From positions 158,029 through 222,028 of the forward strand of contig PPDH01000028.1 in the NCBI GenBank assembly GCA_002899765.1: a DNA stretch of 64,000 nt, in the 5' to 3' direction. Below are positions 1 to 9,885 of the stretch, one piece after another. Made by a program: the position numbers and the translations under genes. The first letter of the stretch is position 1. Each line of letters starts with the position of its first letter. The DNA is from Sulfurimonas sp. (GTDB taxonomy: Bacteria; Campylobacterota; Campylobacteria; Campylobacterales; Sulfurimonadaceae). Below the pieces are notes generated by a model. That model saw only the letters and a program-made list of their open reading frames with translations. It did not search any database and was not told the DNA's origin.

Positions 1-2105
1 TCTGAAGTGGTAATTGTTTTACCATTTGCCTGATACCCTCTTTGAATAATAATGAGCTGTGTCAAAGAGCGGGACAAGTCAACATTTGAAGCTTCAAGAG
101 CTGCTGCCTGCATAAATCCGCGTCCTGCCGTTGCAGCCGTTCCGATAATCGGGTCTCCCGAGTTGGCAGTTTGTATATACACATTCCCGCCTTCACTTGA
201 CAAGCCCTCGTTGTTTGTAAACTTTGCCATACCGATTTGCGCCAAACCAAAAGAGCGCCCGTTACTAAATGAACCTACTAACGTACCGCTCTGGTCGATT
301 CTGATACCAACCAAATCTCCACCTGTAAAACCGTCTTGACTTATTCCCGAAGTCGCTGAAGCAGAGTCAAAACTTGTCATACCGTCAAAACCGTTCGAGG
401 TACCCAGCTTAATTGAAACTTGCTGGTTTGATGCCGAACCGTTGTTCGCAGTAAAAGAAACATTGGGAGGATTAAAAGTTGCCAATGAACCGTCATTATT
501 AAATCTTACAAAACCTGTTTTTTCATTATACGGAGCTACCGAGTCAATGGTTGCAGGTTCGGGAACGCTTATCTTCATGTTCCAACTGCTTCCAGTTGCC
601 GTGTCGACAGCAACTTTCCTAAACTCTGTTCTAAGAGTATGCTTTGAACCTAGCGAGTCAAATATATCGATACTTGCCGAGTGTGTTGCTGCATTGAAAC
701 TTTGCGAAAATGCCGTTGCCGTACTTCCTGCATTAAGAGTTGAGTTTAGCGCTTCCATGTTTCTTGTAAACTTCTCATTTTCGGTTATACCGCCGCCCAC
801 AATACTGCCCGCATCCATTCCAGTTATCGATAAATTTATATTATAATCGTTTGCACTTACGCCCGGATTTGACAACTCAAACTTACCCTGAGCGTTTATT
901 TTTACTTCTACATTACTTGTCGCACCGCCGCCGTCAGCATTTGCCTGTGTCTCAAGAGCATAGCGGAGATCTGCAATAGTAGTAAATTTTTTATCACCTC
1001 CGGCTACCGTTGTAGCTACCGTCGGGTCATACTGATATCTGTAAGCCGTAGTAACTGAATTAGCAACTAAAAAACCACTATCATCTCCGGCGCCGACTGC
1101 ACTTATTCTGATATTATGCGAAGCATTTGAATCACCGTTGCTGTTTGCAAGAGTAATAGTGTCGGTTACCGTATCATATGTAGCACTTATTCCCGTTATC
1201 GAACTCTGTGCATTAATAGCAGAAACATATCTCGCACCATTTTGATCCGCCGTATTTCCGGCTACACCACCACTTGTCGTAATCTGCTTTGTCGTACCGT
1301 CATCCAGCTCAAATGTAATATCCAACTCAGCTACACCGGCAGAAACCGCTCCACCTGACGTTACCGTAGAGTTTACAAAAGATGCCCAAATACCTTGACC
1401 AGTCTGAAGACTAAATGCCTCTCCCGAATCATTAAACATAACACCCATATTGCCTGATTCTACAGGGTTTCCGTTTTCATCTAATGCAGGCGGTGTCGGA
1501 AGTACCGGCGGAGCTCCCGCAGGAACCTCATAAGCAGGTGAGAAAGTCTCAACTAAAGGACCTGAATTTAGATTTGCTTTTATAATAACATTTTGGGTCG
1601 GAGATGCCGGAGTAGTAAGTCCCGGCGGTATATTTATGTTTGTTATAGGAGCCGTAGCATCTACAAGCCCCGTTGTCTGGTCTCTAAGCCATCCCTGCAC
1701 GATAAAACCGTTGTTATCGACAAAGTTTCCTCCGGCATCAAATTTAAAGTCGCCTGAACGAGTATACTTATATGTATTCCCGCCATCCGGTGAGATGATG
1801 AAAAAACCGTCTCCCTGAATCGCAACATCGGTATTTTTATCAGAGTTTTGAACTGAACCTTGTGCAAAAATCTTAGTGATTGAACTCGCACTTGCACCTA
1901 GACCTACTTGTACAGGGTTTTTACCGCCCAGCTCACCTTGAGGAGCAGTAGCAATCGCCTTTGTCTGAGCAAGAAGATCTGAAAAGTTAGCACGTGAATA
2001 CTTAAAACCTATAGTATTTACGTTTGCGATATTGTTCGACTCTACGTCCATCGCAACTTGATGAGACTGTAGTCCGGATACACCGGCAAAAAGTGATTTT
2101 AACAT
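1..2105 (-). CDS. flgE: Flagellar hook protein FlgE, C-terminus cut by window edge
   Basis: This is the structural protein of the flagellar hook, assembled outside the cell on the distal rod. Reading the minus strand from the ATG at 2105 gives an open frame of 701 codons with no stop before base 1. The N-terminus MLKSLFAGVSGLQSHQ and the following NNIANVNTIGFK are the rod/hook-family signature. At the window edge the frame reads QRGYQANGKTITTS, the conserved C-terminal coiled-coil segment, so only about ten to fifteen residues are missing. The long variable middle fits the large (over 700 residue) hook proteins of Campylobacterota. It follows the second hook gene, flgD and fliK on the same strand, a usual hook gene order. 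Identity is firm; the end lies outside the window. Confidence 0.95.
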   Translation of the reverse strand, partial: MLKSLFAGVSGLQSHQVAMDVESNNIANVNTIGFKYSRANFSDLLAQTKAIATAPQGELGGKNPVQVGLGASASSITKIFAQGSVQNSDKNTDVAIQGDGFFIISPDGGNTYKYTRSGDFKFDAGGNFVDNNGFIVQGWLRDQTTGLVDATAPITNINIPPGLTTPASPTQNVIIKANLNSGPLVETFSPAYEVPAGAPPVLPTPPALDENGNPVESGNMGVMFNDSGEAFSLQTGQGIWASFVNSTVTSGGAVSAGVAELDITFELDDGTTKQITTSGGVAGNTADQNGARYVSAINAQSSITGISATYDTVTDTITLANSNGDSNASHNIRISAVGAGDDSGFLVANSVTTAYRYQYDPTVATTVAGGDKKFTTIADLRYALETQANADGGGATSNVEVKINAQGKFELSNPGVSANDYNINLSITGMDAGSIVGGGITENEKFTRNMEALNSTLNAGSTATAFSQSFNAATHSASIDIFDSLGSKHTLRTEFRKVAVDTATGSSWNMKISVPEPATIDSVAPYNEKTGFVRFNNDGSLATFNPPNVSFTANNGSASNQQVSIKLGTSNGFDGMTSFDSASATSGISQDGFTGGDLVGIRIDQSGTLVGSFSNGRSFGLAQIGMAKFTNNEGLSSEGGNVYIQTANSGDPIIGTAATAGRGFMQAAALEASNVDLSRSLTQLIIIQRGYQANGKTITTS

Positions 2106-2158
2106 TTGAAATCCTTTTGTTTATTGGTATAGTTAGTTAGCATTTTATGTTCCAACTT

Positions 2159-3415
2159 TTAAGCACTCATGTTAAGTGCTTTTTGCAACATCTCATCTGC
2201 GGTTGTTATAGACTTTGAATTTGCATCGTATGATCTTTGCATAACAATAATTTCCGTAAGACCGGCTGCCATCTCAACATTTGAGCCCTCAAGCTTAAAG
2301 TTTGTCATATCCGTTCCCGTAATATTCTTACCGTTTTCATCCTGAAAAAATATTGCCCTGCCGCTGTTTTGAGACTCTGCAAATCTTGAACCGCTTACAC
2401 GTTCAAGTCCTCTGTCATTTTGAAAATGATAGACGGCGACCATTCCAATTGCGCTTTGCATGCCGTTTGAAAAGGTTGCTATTACTTCTGCGTTTTTATT
2501 AATATCATAACCCAGAAGATCACCTGCTTCAAGACCGTTTGCAGAACTTGAGCTGCTAAATTCATTTCCTATCGCTATAACACCGTTATATCCGCTGCCC
2601 AGATTTATGGCTACTTCCGTACCGTTGTTATCTACAGATGCAAGAGTTGAAGAGAGCAGAGCTCCTGTCTCATCAAAACTTACAACACCGCTGCTTGAGC
2701 CGTAAGTCTGCGTTCCCTCAAGGTCTTGAATCGTAGCAGTTACATCCCACTGTACTCCGGGGAGAACTTGAGGATCGCTCTTTGTAAATTCAAGTCTTAA
2801 ATTATTTCGATTGTTTTGTGAGTCAACTACTCCTGCGCTCATTATTCTTGATTCATTTTCTGCAGTTAGATTTCCATAAAAAGTTGCCTCTGTCGTAGGC
2901 TGAACCGGAAAAAGCAGATTCTCGGGAAAACGGAGTTTTTCTTGTGTGTTTACATCTCCTAGTTCAACTTCCGCCAACTGCTCAGTCAGCACTCCATCAG
3001 TAATGTTGTCTCCCATTGTTCCTAAAACATAGTAACCGTCATTAGTAACCAAATCTCTGTTTTCATCAAACAAAAAAGCTCCGTCACGAGTATATACGGG
3101 TTCGCCTTCAGCTTGAATTCCAAACCAGCCGTCACCTATAATAGCCAAATCGGTACTTCTATCGCTGAGTTGAAAAACACCTTTGCTCTCATCCATGGCA
3201 ACCGTATTTAACTTTGTGCCGATTCCAACACCGCTGCTAGCACTTGAAAAATCCGAAGATGTAACAAGAGCCTCTTCAAAAAGTGCAGAAAACTCTGTCG
3301 TATATCCACGAAATCCGACCGTACTTATATTTGCTAAATTATCAGAAATGACATCAATACCATACTGATGCGCTTTAATTCCGTTTATTCCCGTATAAAA
3401 AGCCTGGCTCATCAT
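2159..3415 (-). CDS. Second flagellar hook-basal body protein of the FlgE family
   Basis: The 418-residue product has both ends of the hook/rod family: an N-terminus with NLANISTVGFRGY (about residues 27-39) and a C-terminal MQRSYDANSKSITTADEM motif. It is much shorter than the neighbouring FlgE (over 700 residues), so it is probably a second hook-family protein. Campylobacterota often carry two such genes beside flgD. The start is MM; an AGAGG ribosome site lies about 10 bases upstream. It is 53 bases from flgE and follows flgD by 17 bases, so the three are probably one transcript. Whether it is a minor hook, hook-cap or rod component cannot be told from sequence. Confidence 0.85.
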   Translation of the reverse strand: MMSQAFYTGINGIKAHQYGIDVISDNLANISTVGFRGYTTEFSALFEEALVTSSDFSSASSGVGIGTKLNTVAMDESKGVFQLSDRSTDLAIIGDGWFGIQAEGEPVYTRDGAFLFDENRDLVTNDGYYVLGTMGDNITDGVLTEQLAEVELGDVNTQEKLRFPENLLFPVQPTTEATFYGNLTAENESRIMSAGVVDSQNNRNNLRLEFTKSDPQVLPGVQWDVTATIQDLEGTQTYGSSSGVVSFDETGALLSSTLASVDNNGTEVAINLGSGYNGVIAIGNEFSSSSSANGLEAGDLLGYDINKNAEVIATFSNGMQSAIGMVAVYHFQNDRGLERVSGSRFAESQNSGRAIFFQDENGKNITGTDMTNFKLEGSNVEMAAGLTEIIVMQRSYDANSKSITTADEMLQKALNMSA

Positions 3416-3432
3416 TTGTGTGTACCTCTTTT

Positions 3433-4098
3433 TTAGTAAATCTCTACTACATCAGAGAGAGCTACATAACTAGAACCTACTTTAAAGTAGGTCTCACCAC
3501 CCTCAAACTTAACTGATTCTATAGGATATGCTCCGATTCTTGTGGTCAAATCATCACCGTTAGGATTTTTATAAGAGGCAGTTGCATAATAGATACCGCT
3601 GTCAAGTTCGTTTCCGTTTGCATCGGTTCCATCCCATGTAAACTGGTATACTCCCTTAGGATTTGTACCGACATCTAGTGTTTTTAATATATTTCCGTTT
3701 ACATCGAGTATCTCAACGCTTCCTTGTTCTATATCATCTGGAAAGTAAATCTCAAAAGTAGTCTCGCTTCCCTCATCAAAAACAATTGCATTACTTCCCG
3801 TATCTGCTGTTTTACCTATAGCAGATATTGTACTAAACTGCTGTGAATTGCCAAGTGAAGCTGCTAAGTCCGAGAGCGCTTTATTGGTATTTTACGTAGC
3901 TTCTAATGTTGCAAGCTGTGAAGTCTGCGTTAAAATCTTTTCACTATCCATCGGCTCTGTCGTATCTTGATTTTGAAGTTCAACCAAAAGAAGCGTCATA
4001 AAATCATCTTTACCTAAAGCCGTCTTGTCCTCAGTTGCTGTTGAAGTAGCATACTCTGCATTTGTCGCAGCATTTAAACCTGTTGATGTGATTGCCAT
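3433..4098 (-). pseudogene. flgD: Hook-capping protein FlgD, interrupted by one in-frame TAA
   Basis: FlgD is the scaffold cap on which hook subunits polymerise. The frame from ATG 4098 gives a typical N-terminus with GKDDFMTLLLVELQNQDTTE, then hits TAA at 3892-3894 (codon 69). The same frame continues cleanly for 152 further codons to TAA at 3433. The downstream part has the FlgD Ig/tudor-like segment, including YQFTWDGTDANGNELDSG and YYATA. A change of one base, for example CAA to TAA, accounts for the break. Full length would be 221 residues, normal for FlgD. No other damage is visible, so this is a fresh mutation or a sequence error. It sits between fliK and the second hook gene. Confidence 0.9.
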
Positions 4099-4190
4099 AA
4101 TTAACTCCTTAATTTTATTTCATAAATTTAAGGGAATCTTTTCCCTTGATTTGTCCGCAAAAGGAACCCGTTCGTTTAGTGCGTAACAAG

Positions 4191-5807
4191 TTATATATAT
4201 CGTGGAACAATAATTTCCAAAGAGCTTAGTATATCTTCATGTGTCTCTTCGTTCTCAAAATAGCTATACTCTTCATGAGCTCTCTGCTCATTTTGTCTCT
4301 GTTGATGTTGTTAACCGGTATTTGAATTGCTATTTTGTGAACTATCACTAAAATTAAGTGTAGCATTATTTATTCCACTGTTGCTCAATTGTGTTCTTAG
4401 CTCATTGGCATTCATAGCCAGAGTATTTACGGCTACATTATTTGAACTGATGTTGACATGTAGATTTTTACCTCTTTGAACTACCGTCAAATCAACTTCT
4501 CCCAAATGCGCAGGATTTAGCTGAATCTTGACTCTTGTAAAAGGCGATTTGTAGTCATCAATTGCATTTTTTACATCATTTGAGAGATATTTAATCATCT
4601 GCTTTGCTTCATTTAATTTAACTTCAAAGCTGTCGGCTTTATGTGTCGTTAATGATTCCGTTTTTGCAGATGAGCTGTTTTGTTCTGAGGAAAGTGAATC
4701 CGCATTAAGAATCTGCTCTAGCGTTTTAATGCCCTCTTGTGTTGGATTAGGTGCAATCACTTTAGCAGTAGCTACGGAAAAATCAGCCGTTAAAGCTAAA
4801 TTGTTTGTTGATGATTTGTCTTCACGAAGAAGGAGTTTAAGCGTTTCATCTGCTTTAGTTTTAGGTGTTTTTTCCTCTGTCTTTTGCAAGTTATTTGCTT
4901 TAGCCTGAACTATCTGCTCTGTTGTTGCATGTTGTTGAGGAGCTTGTGCTTTAAAAAGAGGTGTCTCTTTTACCTCTTTTTGAACCTCTGCAAACTTTTC
5001 GCTGCTTTTTATCTCATTTGACACCTGCGCTTCGGTTGTCTGTGCATTTGCAGCAGCTGTATTTACTTTTTTTTCATCAACATGTATAGTTTTTTTAGTA
5101 GGTACTGTCTCTTTTGCTACTTCTGGGTGTAACTCTTTTTGAGAATTTGCTTTGGTCTGCAAAACCGTCTCTTTGTCTGCTTCGGTTTGCAGCTCTTTTT
5201 GAGAATTAAGTTTTGTTTGTGAGGGTGCTTCTTTTTGTGTTTGTAACTCTTTTTGAGAATTCACCCCCGTTTGTGAGAATGTCTCTTTAAATTGAGCTTC
5301 CCCTTTAACGCTAGTTTTTAACTCTTCAAAACTAATTTTACTTATATCTATACCAAATTTTTTAGCAGCTTCGATTAAACCGCCCAAACTCTTTGGAAGT
5401 TCTTTTATCTCAGCTTTTTTATATTCGTCACTGTTTTGAATTTTATCTTTGAGGTAATTTTTTGCCTCGGCAATCAATGCTTTTACCTCATCTTTAGTAA
5501 GAGAAGATGCTAATTTTGAATTTAGTAACGATAACTCTTCATCATCACTAAGTAAATTTAAATCATCATCGCTCTTTAAAAGAGAGAGGTTTTTTTCTGA
5601 CTTTAAATCAACCTGCGCGGATTTAACGCCTTTAACGTCACTGCCTAAAGATAAAATCAAAGAACCGTTTTGAACACCTTTGCCCTCTTTTTTTTCACTC
5701 ACTCCTCTTAGAAGGTCTGAAAATGAACTGCCCTTTTCATTTTTTGGAGTGACAAGAGATAAGGGCGATGATGGGCTGTTTTTACTTTTAGTATCAAGTA
5801 ATACCAC
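4191..5807 (-). pseudogene. fliK: Hook-length control protein FliK, late in-frame stop
   Basis: FliK measures hook length and switches the flagellar export gate. The first 498 codons end at TAA 4311-4313, but the frame continues for 40 more codons to TAA 4191, ending in LEIIVPRYI, a plausible natural C-terminus. The conserved C-terminal domain is present before the stop (about residues 420-480, with QLNPAHLGEVDLTVVQRGK). The central part is rich in Gln, Lys and Glu and has three imperfect repeats built on NSQKEL (residues about 185-230), as expected for the ruler region. The stop would remove only a charged tail and may be tolerated. One base change, such as CAA to TAA, explains it. It lies just upstream of flgD. 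Confidence 0.85.
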
Positions 5808-5902
5808 TTTGTACCACCTTTTTTACTCATAGATTTTATAAAGTGGTAGCATAAATTATTCCACTATTAAAAATATTGAAAAAATAGATATAATTTTGGA
5901 TT

Positions 5903-6149
5903 ATGAAATTATTACTTTTACTATTTCCGATACTTTTAGCTGCCAAAAGTCCTTTTGATTCAAAAATAATTAATTTTGACATGTCCGCTTATGAGACAAA
6001 AAAAAAATGAGTTAAATGAGAGTGCGGGTAAAAACAGTAAAATTAAATGTAGATTTGTATGTGATAAAAAAGTATATAAAGAGCAAAAGATTTCAGACGC
6101 CATAGAGTTTTATAAAAACTCTAAAGAGTATGATTTCAATAGAGATTAA
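5903..6149 (+). pseudogene. Small secreted protein, frameshifted in a run of ten A
   Basis: From ATG 5903 the frame gives MKLLLLLFPILLAAKSPFD, a good signal peptide. It then runs into ten A residues at 5998-6007 and stops at TGA 6008. Removing one A joins it to an open frame (KKNELNESAGKNSKIKCRF and onward) that ends at TAA 6147-6149, giving about 81 residues. The mature part is short, charged, and has two cysteines (KCRFVCDKK). No family is recognised. The 3' end overlaps the convergent gene ending at 6136. The slip may be a sequencing error in the homopolymer, or a length-variable on/off tract of the kind common in Campylobacterota. Confidence 0.6.
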
Positions 6150-6552
6150 AATTGACCAAACATTTTAAATCTTTCTTACATGTTACGCTTATGTTATCTG
6201 CAAGTTCTTCGATGAGTGCATTCGTGTTCTCCCCATCTACCGGATAACTTACTACGCAACTACTCAAATTTTTTGCAAAGAACTCATCAAACATATCTTT
6301 AACGATTTGCGCTCCGTACTTATCCGTGTATGGAAGCAGAAAAAAATAGTCTGAACCGCTATTTACGATAGCATCTGAATTTCTTAAAATCTGCTCCAAA
6401 GAACTATCTATGACTGATTGCTCAACTGCTAAAAAATCACAATAAAGTAAAGTAAAACTCTCGGCACGACTCTCATCCAACCTCTGCGCCAAACCTATAC
6501 TTAGATCAAGAAGTTGTTTAAAGTTATCAAATCCAAAATGTATACCTGCCAT
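6136..6552 (-). CDS. Conserved hypothetical protein, possible degenerate GGDEF-like fold
   Basis: The 138-residue product starts MAGIHFGFDNFKQLLDLSI. The pattern of segments, including DAIVNSGSDYFFLLPYTDKY and a C-terminal VVSYPVDGENTNALIEELA, resembles the strand-helix arrangement of GGDEF-type or response-regulator output domains. No GGDEF signature or other catalytic motif is visible. There is no signal peptide or membrane segment, so it is probably cytoplasmic. It stands alone on the minus strand, 51 bases downstream of the PP-loop gene. The fold suggestion is weak inference; the gene itself looks real. Confidence 0.6.
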   Translation of the reverse strand: MAGIHFGFDNFKQLLDLSIGLAQRLDESRAESFTLLYCDFLAVEQSVIDSSLEQILRNSDAIVNSGSDYFFLLPYTDKYGAQIVKDMFDEFFAKNLSSCVVSYPVDGENTNALIEELADNISVTCKKDLKCLVNFNLY

Positions 6553-6603
6553 AGTTTGCTCCTGATTTTAAAAATTCACCAAAGTATATCTAAAAATAAA
6601 AAA

Positions 6604-7584
6604 TTACATTATTGTGTATGGCTGTATCTTTTCTCTAGAGTCAAACGCCGTTGCCTGGAGCTCCTCTTCTTGATCAAAAGAGAGTGTGTATGTCTTATTC
6701 TCTTGTGTTTTACAATATGTAAGAATTATTTTTGCTGCCAGTTCTTTGTCTGCTTTAGTCGCGTTTTTACTAAGAAGCGAATGCGGACCGGGCAAACCGA
6801 TAGTTTTTATGTGGTAATATTTATCATTGTTTATCTCTTGAAGATGTACATTCTCATCTTTGTTTCTTCCCACAACAAGTTTTGCACCATCGGGAAGTCT
6901 CAAGTGACGCCCAAATTTCATAACGGGGATATCTTTTACCTCAAATTTGTCATACTTAATAAAATCAAACATCTTTTTAGCAAAATTTTCGTCTGTTAAA
7001 AGACAGCCTCCTCCCGGACTCTCAAAATCTTCAAGCCCTATCTCTTTTACAAGTTCCAGCTGTCTGTCGCGGTTTCTTCCTACAATGCCCTCAAGTTTTT
7101 CTCTATCCACCCATCCCTCTATCTCTGCAATAGTAGGAGCGAGTGCTTTTGCGGAGAGCGGGCGCAATAATAGCCCATCACAATTACTCTCATTCAAAAC
7201 AGTTTGCATGGCATCTTTGTTTTGGCTCATGGGGCGCTGTCCTAAAACTTCACCGCTTATTAAAAATGAAGCTCCCTCTGCTTCCATGACCCTTTTTGCC
7301 ACGCTAAACATCTTTGCATGACAATCTATACATGGATTGAAATTTTTACCGTATCCATGTTTTGGATCAAATAGTACATCTTGTAAAAATTCACTCTCAA
7401 TATCTATAATTTTAAGCTTTGCTCCAACCTGTTCACACATGCTCTGCATATGCTCAAGTCTGTCTTTCGTGCTTCCAAAACCGGTATTGATATTTACCGC
7501 CAAGACCTCTATGCCTTGATCAATTATAAGTTTTATTGCTAAAGTTGAGTCTAACCCACCGCTAAATAGCGCGATTGCTTTCAT
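6604..7584 (-). CDS. PP-loop ATPase of the ThiI/MnmA type, probable tRNA thiolation enzyme
   Basis: The N-terminus has the PP-loop signature SGGLDS (residues 8-13), which binds and adenylates with ATP. Two cysteines in NPCIDCHAKM (about residue 83-92) and one in GGGCLLTDENF (about residue 202) are typical of proteins that move sulfur onto tRNA uridine. The stretch SGEVLGQRPMSQ is also characteristic of this family. The last 100 residues, with KFGRHLRLPDGAKLVVGRN, look like an NFACT-type RNA-binding domain. Adenylation of a tRNA base followed by sulfur transfer is the family role; the exact base modified is not determined. Length is 326 residues. It is a single gene with no obvious partner. 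Confidence 0.75.
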   Translation of the reverse strand: MKAIALFSGGLDSTLAIKLIIDQGIEVLAVNINTGFGSTKDRLEHMQSMCEQVGAKLKIIDIESEFLQDVLFDPKHGYGKNFNPCIDCHAKMFSVAKRVMEAEGASFLISGEVLGQRPMSQNKDAMQTVLNESNCDGLLLRPLSAKALAPTIAEIEGWVDREKLEGIVGRNRDRQLELVKEIGLEDFESPGGGCLLTDENFAKKMFDFIKYDKFEVKDIPVMKFGRHLRLPDGAKLVVGRNKDENVHLQEINNDKYYHIKTIGLPGPHSLLSKNATKADKELAAKIILTYCKTQENKTYTLSFDQEEELQATAFDSREKIQPYTIM

Positions 7585-7630
7585 CTTTTTCCTTGTATTT
7601 ATCCATAATTTTATTTGATAGAATTATACA

Positions 7631-8902
7631 CTACTTATCTTTTTTTCTTCCAAAAGAGCCTCTTGATGAGCCATTAGACGATTTGCCGTTTTGCGGTTTA
7701 TTTGAAGTTTTTTGACCTCTCTGACCTCTTTGTCCACCCTGATTTATAGGCTCTGCTTTAATACTCGGATCTGGTTTAAAATCTTTTAACCAAACTTTTT
7801 GGATATCGGTTTTTATCAACTTCTCTATATTTGCCAAATACTCATGCTCATCTATGCATACCAAAGAGATTGCCTCTCCCTCTTTTCCTGCACGTCCCGT
7901 TCGTCCGATTCTATGGACATAATCCTCAGGTACATTTGGCAGTTCATAGTTTATAACATGTGGAAGTTGGTCAATATCTATCCCTCTTGCCGCAATATCT
8001 GTTGCAACCAATACTCTTACTTCACCTTTTTTAAAATCAGAGAGTGCTTTTGTTCTTGCATTTTGGCTTTTGTTTCCATGTATGGCGACGGCGGTTATGC
8101 CATCTTTTTCAAGTTGCCCGCTGAGGCGGTTGGCTCCATGTTTCGTTCTTGTAAATACAAGAACCTGTTTCCATTTTCCCTCATTTATAAGATGAGTCAA
8201 AAGCTCACGCTTACGCTCTTTGTCAACAGGATAAACTATTTGTTTTACAATCTCTGAAGTTCTGTTTGGACGCGCAACCTCTATAAGCACAGGGGAGTTG
8301 AGTAATTTATCTGAAAGTTTTTTAATCTCATCGGAGTAAGTAGCTGAAAAAAGAAGCGTCTGCTTCTGTTTTGGAAGAATTGCCAATATTTTTTTGATAT
8401 CGTTTATAAAACCCATATCAAGCATTCTATCCGCTTCATCGAGTATGAGAAACTCAACATCTCTTAAATCTATGCTCTTTTGGGATACATGGTCTAAAAG
8501 CCGCCCCGGAGTTGCGATAACTATATCAACCCCTTTGCGAAGTTTAACAAGCTGAGGATTTATCTTGACTCCTCCAAAGATAACTGCCGATTTAAAAGGA
8601 AGATACTTCCCGTAGACTTCAACACTCTCGCCAACCTGTGCTGCCAGCTCTCGTGTGGGAGTTAAAATAAGTGCTCTTATGCTCTGCTTTGATTTTGCAG
8701 GTTTTGAAGAACTTAGCAGTTCAAGCAGAGGAAGTGTAAAACCTGCGGTCTTGCCGGTTCCCGTCTGAGCGCCTGCTAAAATATCTTTTTTGCTTAAAAT
8801 TACCGGAATTGCTTGTTTTTGAATTGGTGTGGGTTCACTGTACCCTTGTTCTTTGACAGCTTTTAGTAGAGGAGCTGATAAACCTAACGTGCTAAATGAC
8901 AT
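7631..8902 (-). CDS. rhlE: DEAD-box RNA helicase, RhlE type
   Basis: An ATP-dependent RNA helicase of ribosome assembly and mRNA turnover, cytoplasmic. Motifs in order: Q motif PTPIQKQAI (residues about 25-33), Walker A AQTGTGKT (45-52), [19 protein letters not shown] (DEAD about 155), [15 protein letters not shown] and HRIGRTGR. The C-terminal tail is a Gly/Arg/Gln/Lys-rich RNA-binding tail. A longer frame opens at 8938, but ATG 8902 is chosen because MSFSTLGL is the usual RhlE start and AGGAT lies just upstream. It is divergent from the gene at 8999, with which it shares a promoter region containing a palindrome. Confidence 0.93.
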   Translation of the reverse strand: MSFSTLGLSAPLLKAVKEQGYSEPTPIQKQAIPVILSKKDILAGAQTGTGKTAGFTLPLLELLSSSKPAKSKQSIRALILTPTRELAAQVGESVEVYGKYLPFKSAVIFGGVKINPQLVKLRKGVDIVIATPGRLLDHVSQKSIDLRDVEFLILDEADRMLDMGFINDIKKILAILPKQKQTLLFSATYSDEIKKLSDKLLNSPVLIEVARPNRTSEIVKQIVYPVDKERKRELLTHLINEGKWKQVLVFTRTKHGANRLSGQLEKDGITAVAIHGNKSQNARTKALSDFKKGEVRVLVATDIAARGIDIDQLPHVINYELPNVPEDYVHRIGRTGRAGKEGEAISLVCIDEHEYLANIEKLIKTDIQKVWLKDFKPDPSIKAEPINQGGQRGQRGQKTSNKPQNGKSSNGSSRGSFGRKKDK

Positions 8903-8932
8903 TCTAATCCTGATTGTAATATGTCTACATAA

Positions 8933-8949
8933 TAGCATAATTTATGCTA
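8933..8949. promoter_or_regulatory. Palindrome between rhlE and the 8999 gene
   Basis: The 17-base sequence TAGCATAATTTATGCTA is a perfect palindrome (8-base arms, one central T). It lies between two divergent genes, about 10 bases upstream of a TATAAT box for the plus-strand gene. It could be an operator or a short hairpin in the rhlE leader. Which protein would bind is unknown. Confidence 0.45.
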
Positions 8950-8957
8950 ATATGAGA

Positions 8958-8963
8958 TATAAT
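8958..8963 (+). promoter_or_regulatory. -10 box (TATAAT) for the gene at 8999
   Basis: A perfect TATAAT about 35 bases before the ATG at 8999, followed by a CCTCCTTAGGA segment whose TTAGGA can serve as ribosome site. Campylobacterota vegetative promoters depend mainly on this box. Confidence 0.5.
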
Positions 8964-8998
8964 GCAAGCTAAATTTAAAACCCTCCTTAGGACATATT

Positions 8999-9877
8999 AT
9001 GCCAATCAGCCAAATAACTCTAAAACACAACAAACACCGTATTCATCCATGTCCTAATGATAAAAAATTATCACTTCTTAATTTGCTAATAGAGCAAAAC
9101 GGCAACCTTGATATTTTGGTTGTAACAGCGCAAAATAGTGCCATGATAAAAGAGGCACTCAAAAATGAGAACATTAAAATTTTTAATGATAATGAACTCT
9201 CAGAAATTCCTGAATTAAAATGCGAACTTCTTATCAGTTATGATTTGCCAGAGGATGCTTCAAAATACCTCTTAAGAGTAGCCAAAGCCACGGAGGGTGC
9301 GGTTATCTTACTTGATATTAGCGAACAAAAAGATCTTTATCCTATAGAGACTCTTTTAAAAAGAGTTATCAGGCAAGAAATTGTTGAGGGTTTTGAGTAT
9401 GAGGAGCAGAAGATGATAATAGCTCAACCTGCCCAAAAGAGAGAGTATGCTTTCAATGCCGACTCTAGCGAGAAACCGAAGTACGATAAAAAACCATTTG
9501 ACAAACCAAAAAGAGACGGCGAAAAATCAGAGCGCAAAGTATTTGAAAAGCCTAAATACGATAAGTCAAAAAAAGATGAGAAAAAACCTGATTATAAATC
9601 TTTTGACAAGCCGAAGTACGACAAACCAAAATTTGATAAACCTCGAAGAGATGATGAAAAAAAAGAGGAAAAATCTAATAAATTTGCAAAATCAGATAAA
9701 AAACCGAATAAATATCTAGGCAAAGATGAAAACGGAAAAGCAAAATTTTCGGGCAAAAGCAAAGAGAGAAATCACAGATATGACGGAAAACCTAAAGAGG
9801 CTGGGGAAGCACCTAAAAATGTTGGAAGAAAGATATATATAAAAGAACGTAAACCTAAGGAAACACCGGAGTCATAA
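8999..9877 (+). CDS. Lysine/aspartate-rich protein with a degenerate helicase C-domain
   Basis: The 292-residue product has two parts. Residues 1-140 follow the order of a DEAD-box helicase second RecA-like domain: ILVVTAQNSAMIKEAL, then LLISYDLPEDASKYLLRVAK, which parallels the VINYDLPE..YVHRIGR stretch of RhlE. The ATP-binding arginines (HRIGRTGR) are absent and there is no first domain. Residues 150-292 are a low-complexity tail of repeated KPKYDK, KPKFDK and FDKPKRD units, strongly basic and probably disordered and RNA-binding. It is divergent from rhlE. A helicase-derived RNA chaperone is a reasonable guess; no family name is known to me. Confidence 0.7.
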   Translation: MPISQITLKHNKHRIHPCPNDKKLSLLNLLIEQNGNLDILVVTAQNSAMIKEALKNENIKIFNDNELSEIPELKCELLISYDLPEDASKYLLRVAKATEGAVILLDISEQKDLYPIETLLKRVIRQEIVEGFEYEEQKMIIAQPAQKREYAFNADSSEKPKYDKKPFDKPKRDGEKSERKVFEKPKYDKSKKDEKKPDYKSFDKPKYDKPKFDKPRRDDEKKEEKSNKFAKSDKKPNKYLGKDENGKAKFSGKSKERNHRYDGKPKEAGEAPKNVGRKIYIKERKPKETPES

Positions 9878-9885
9878 GTGCTTTT

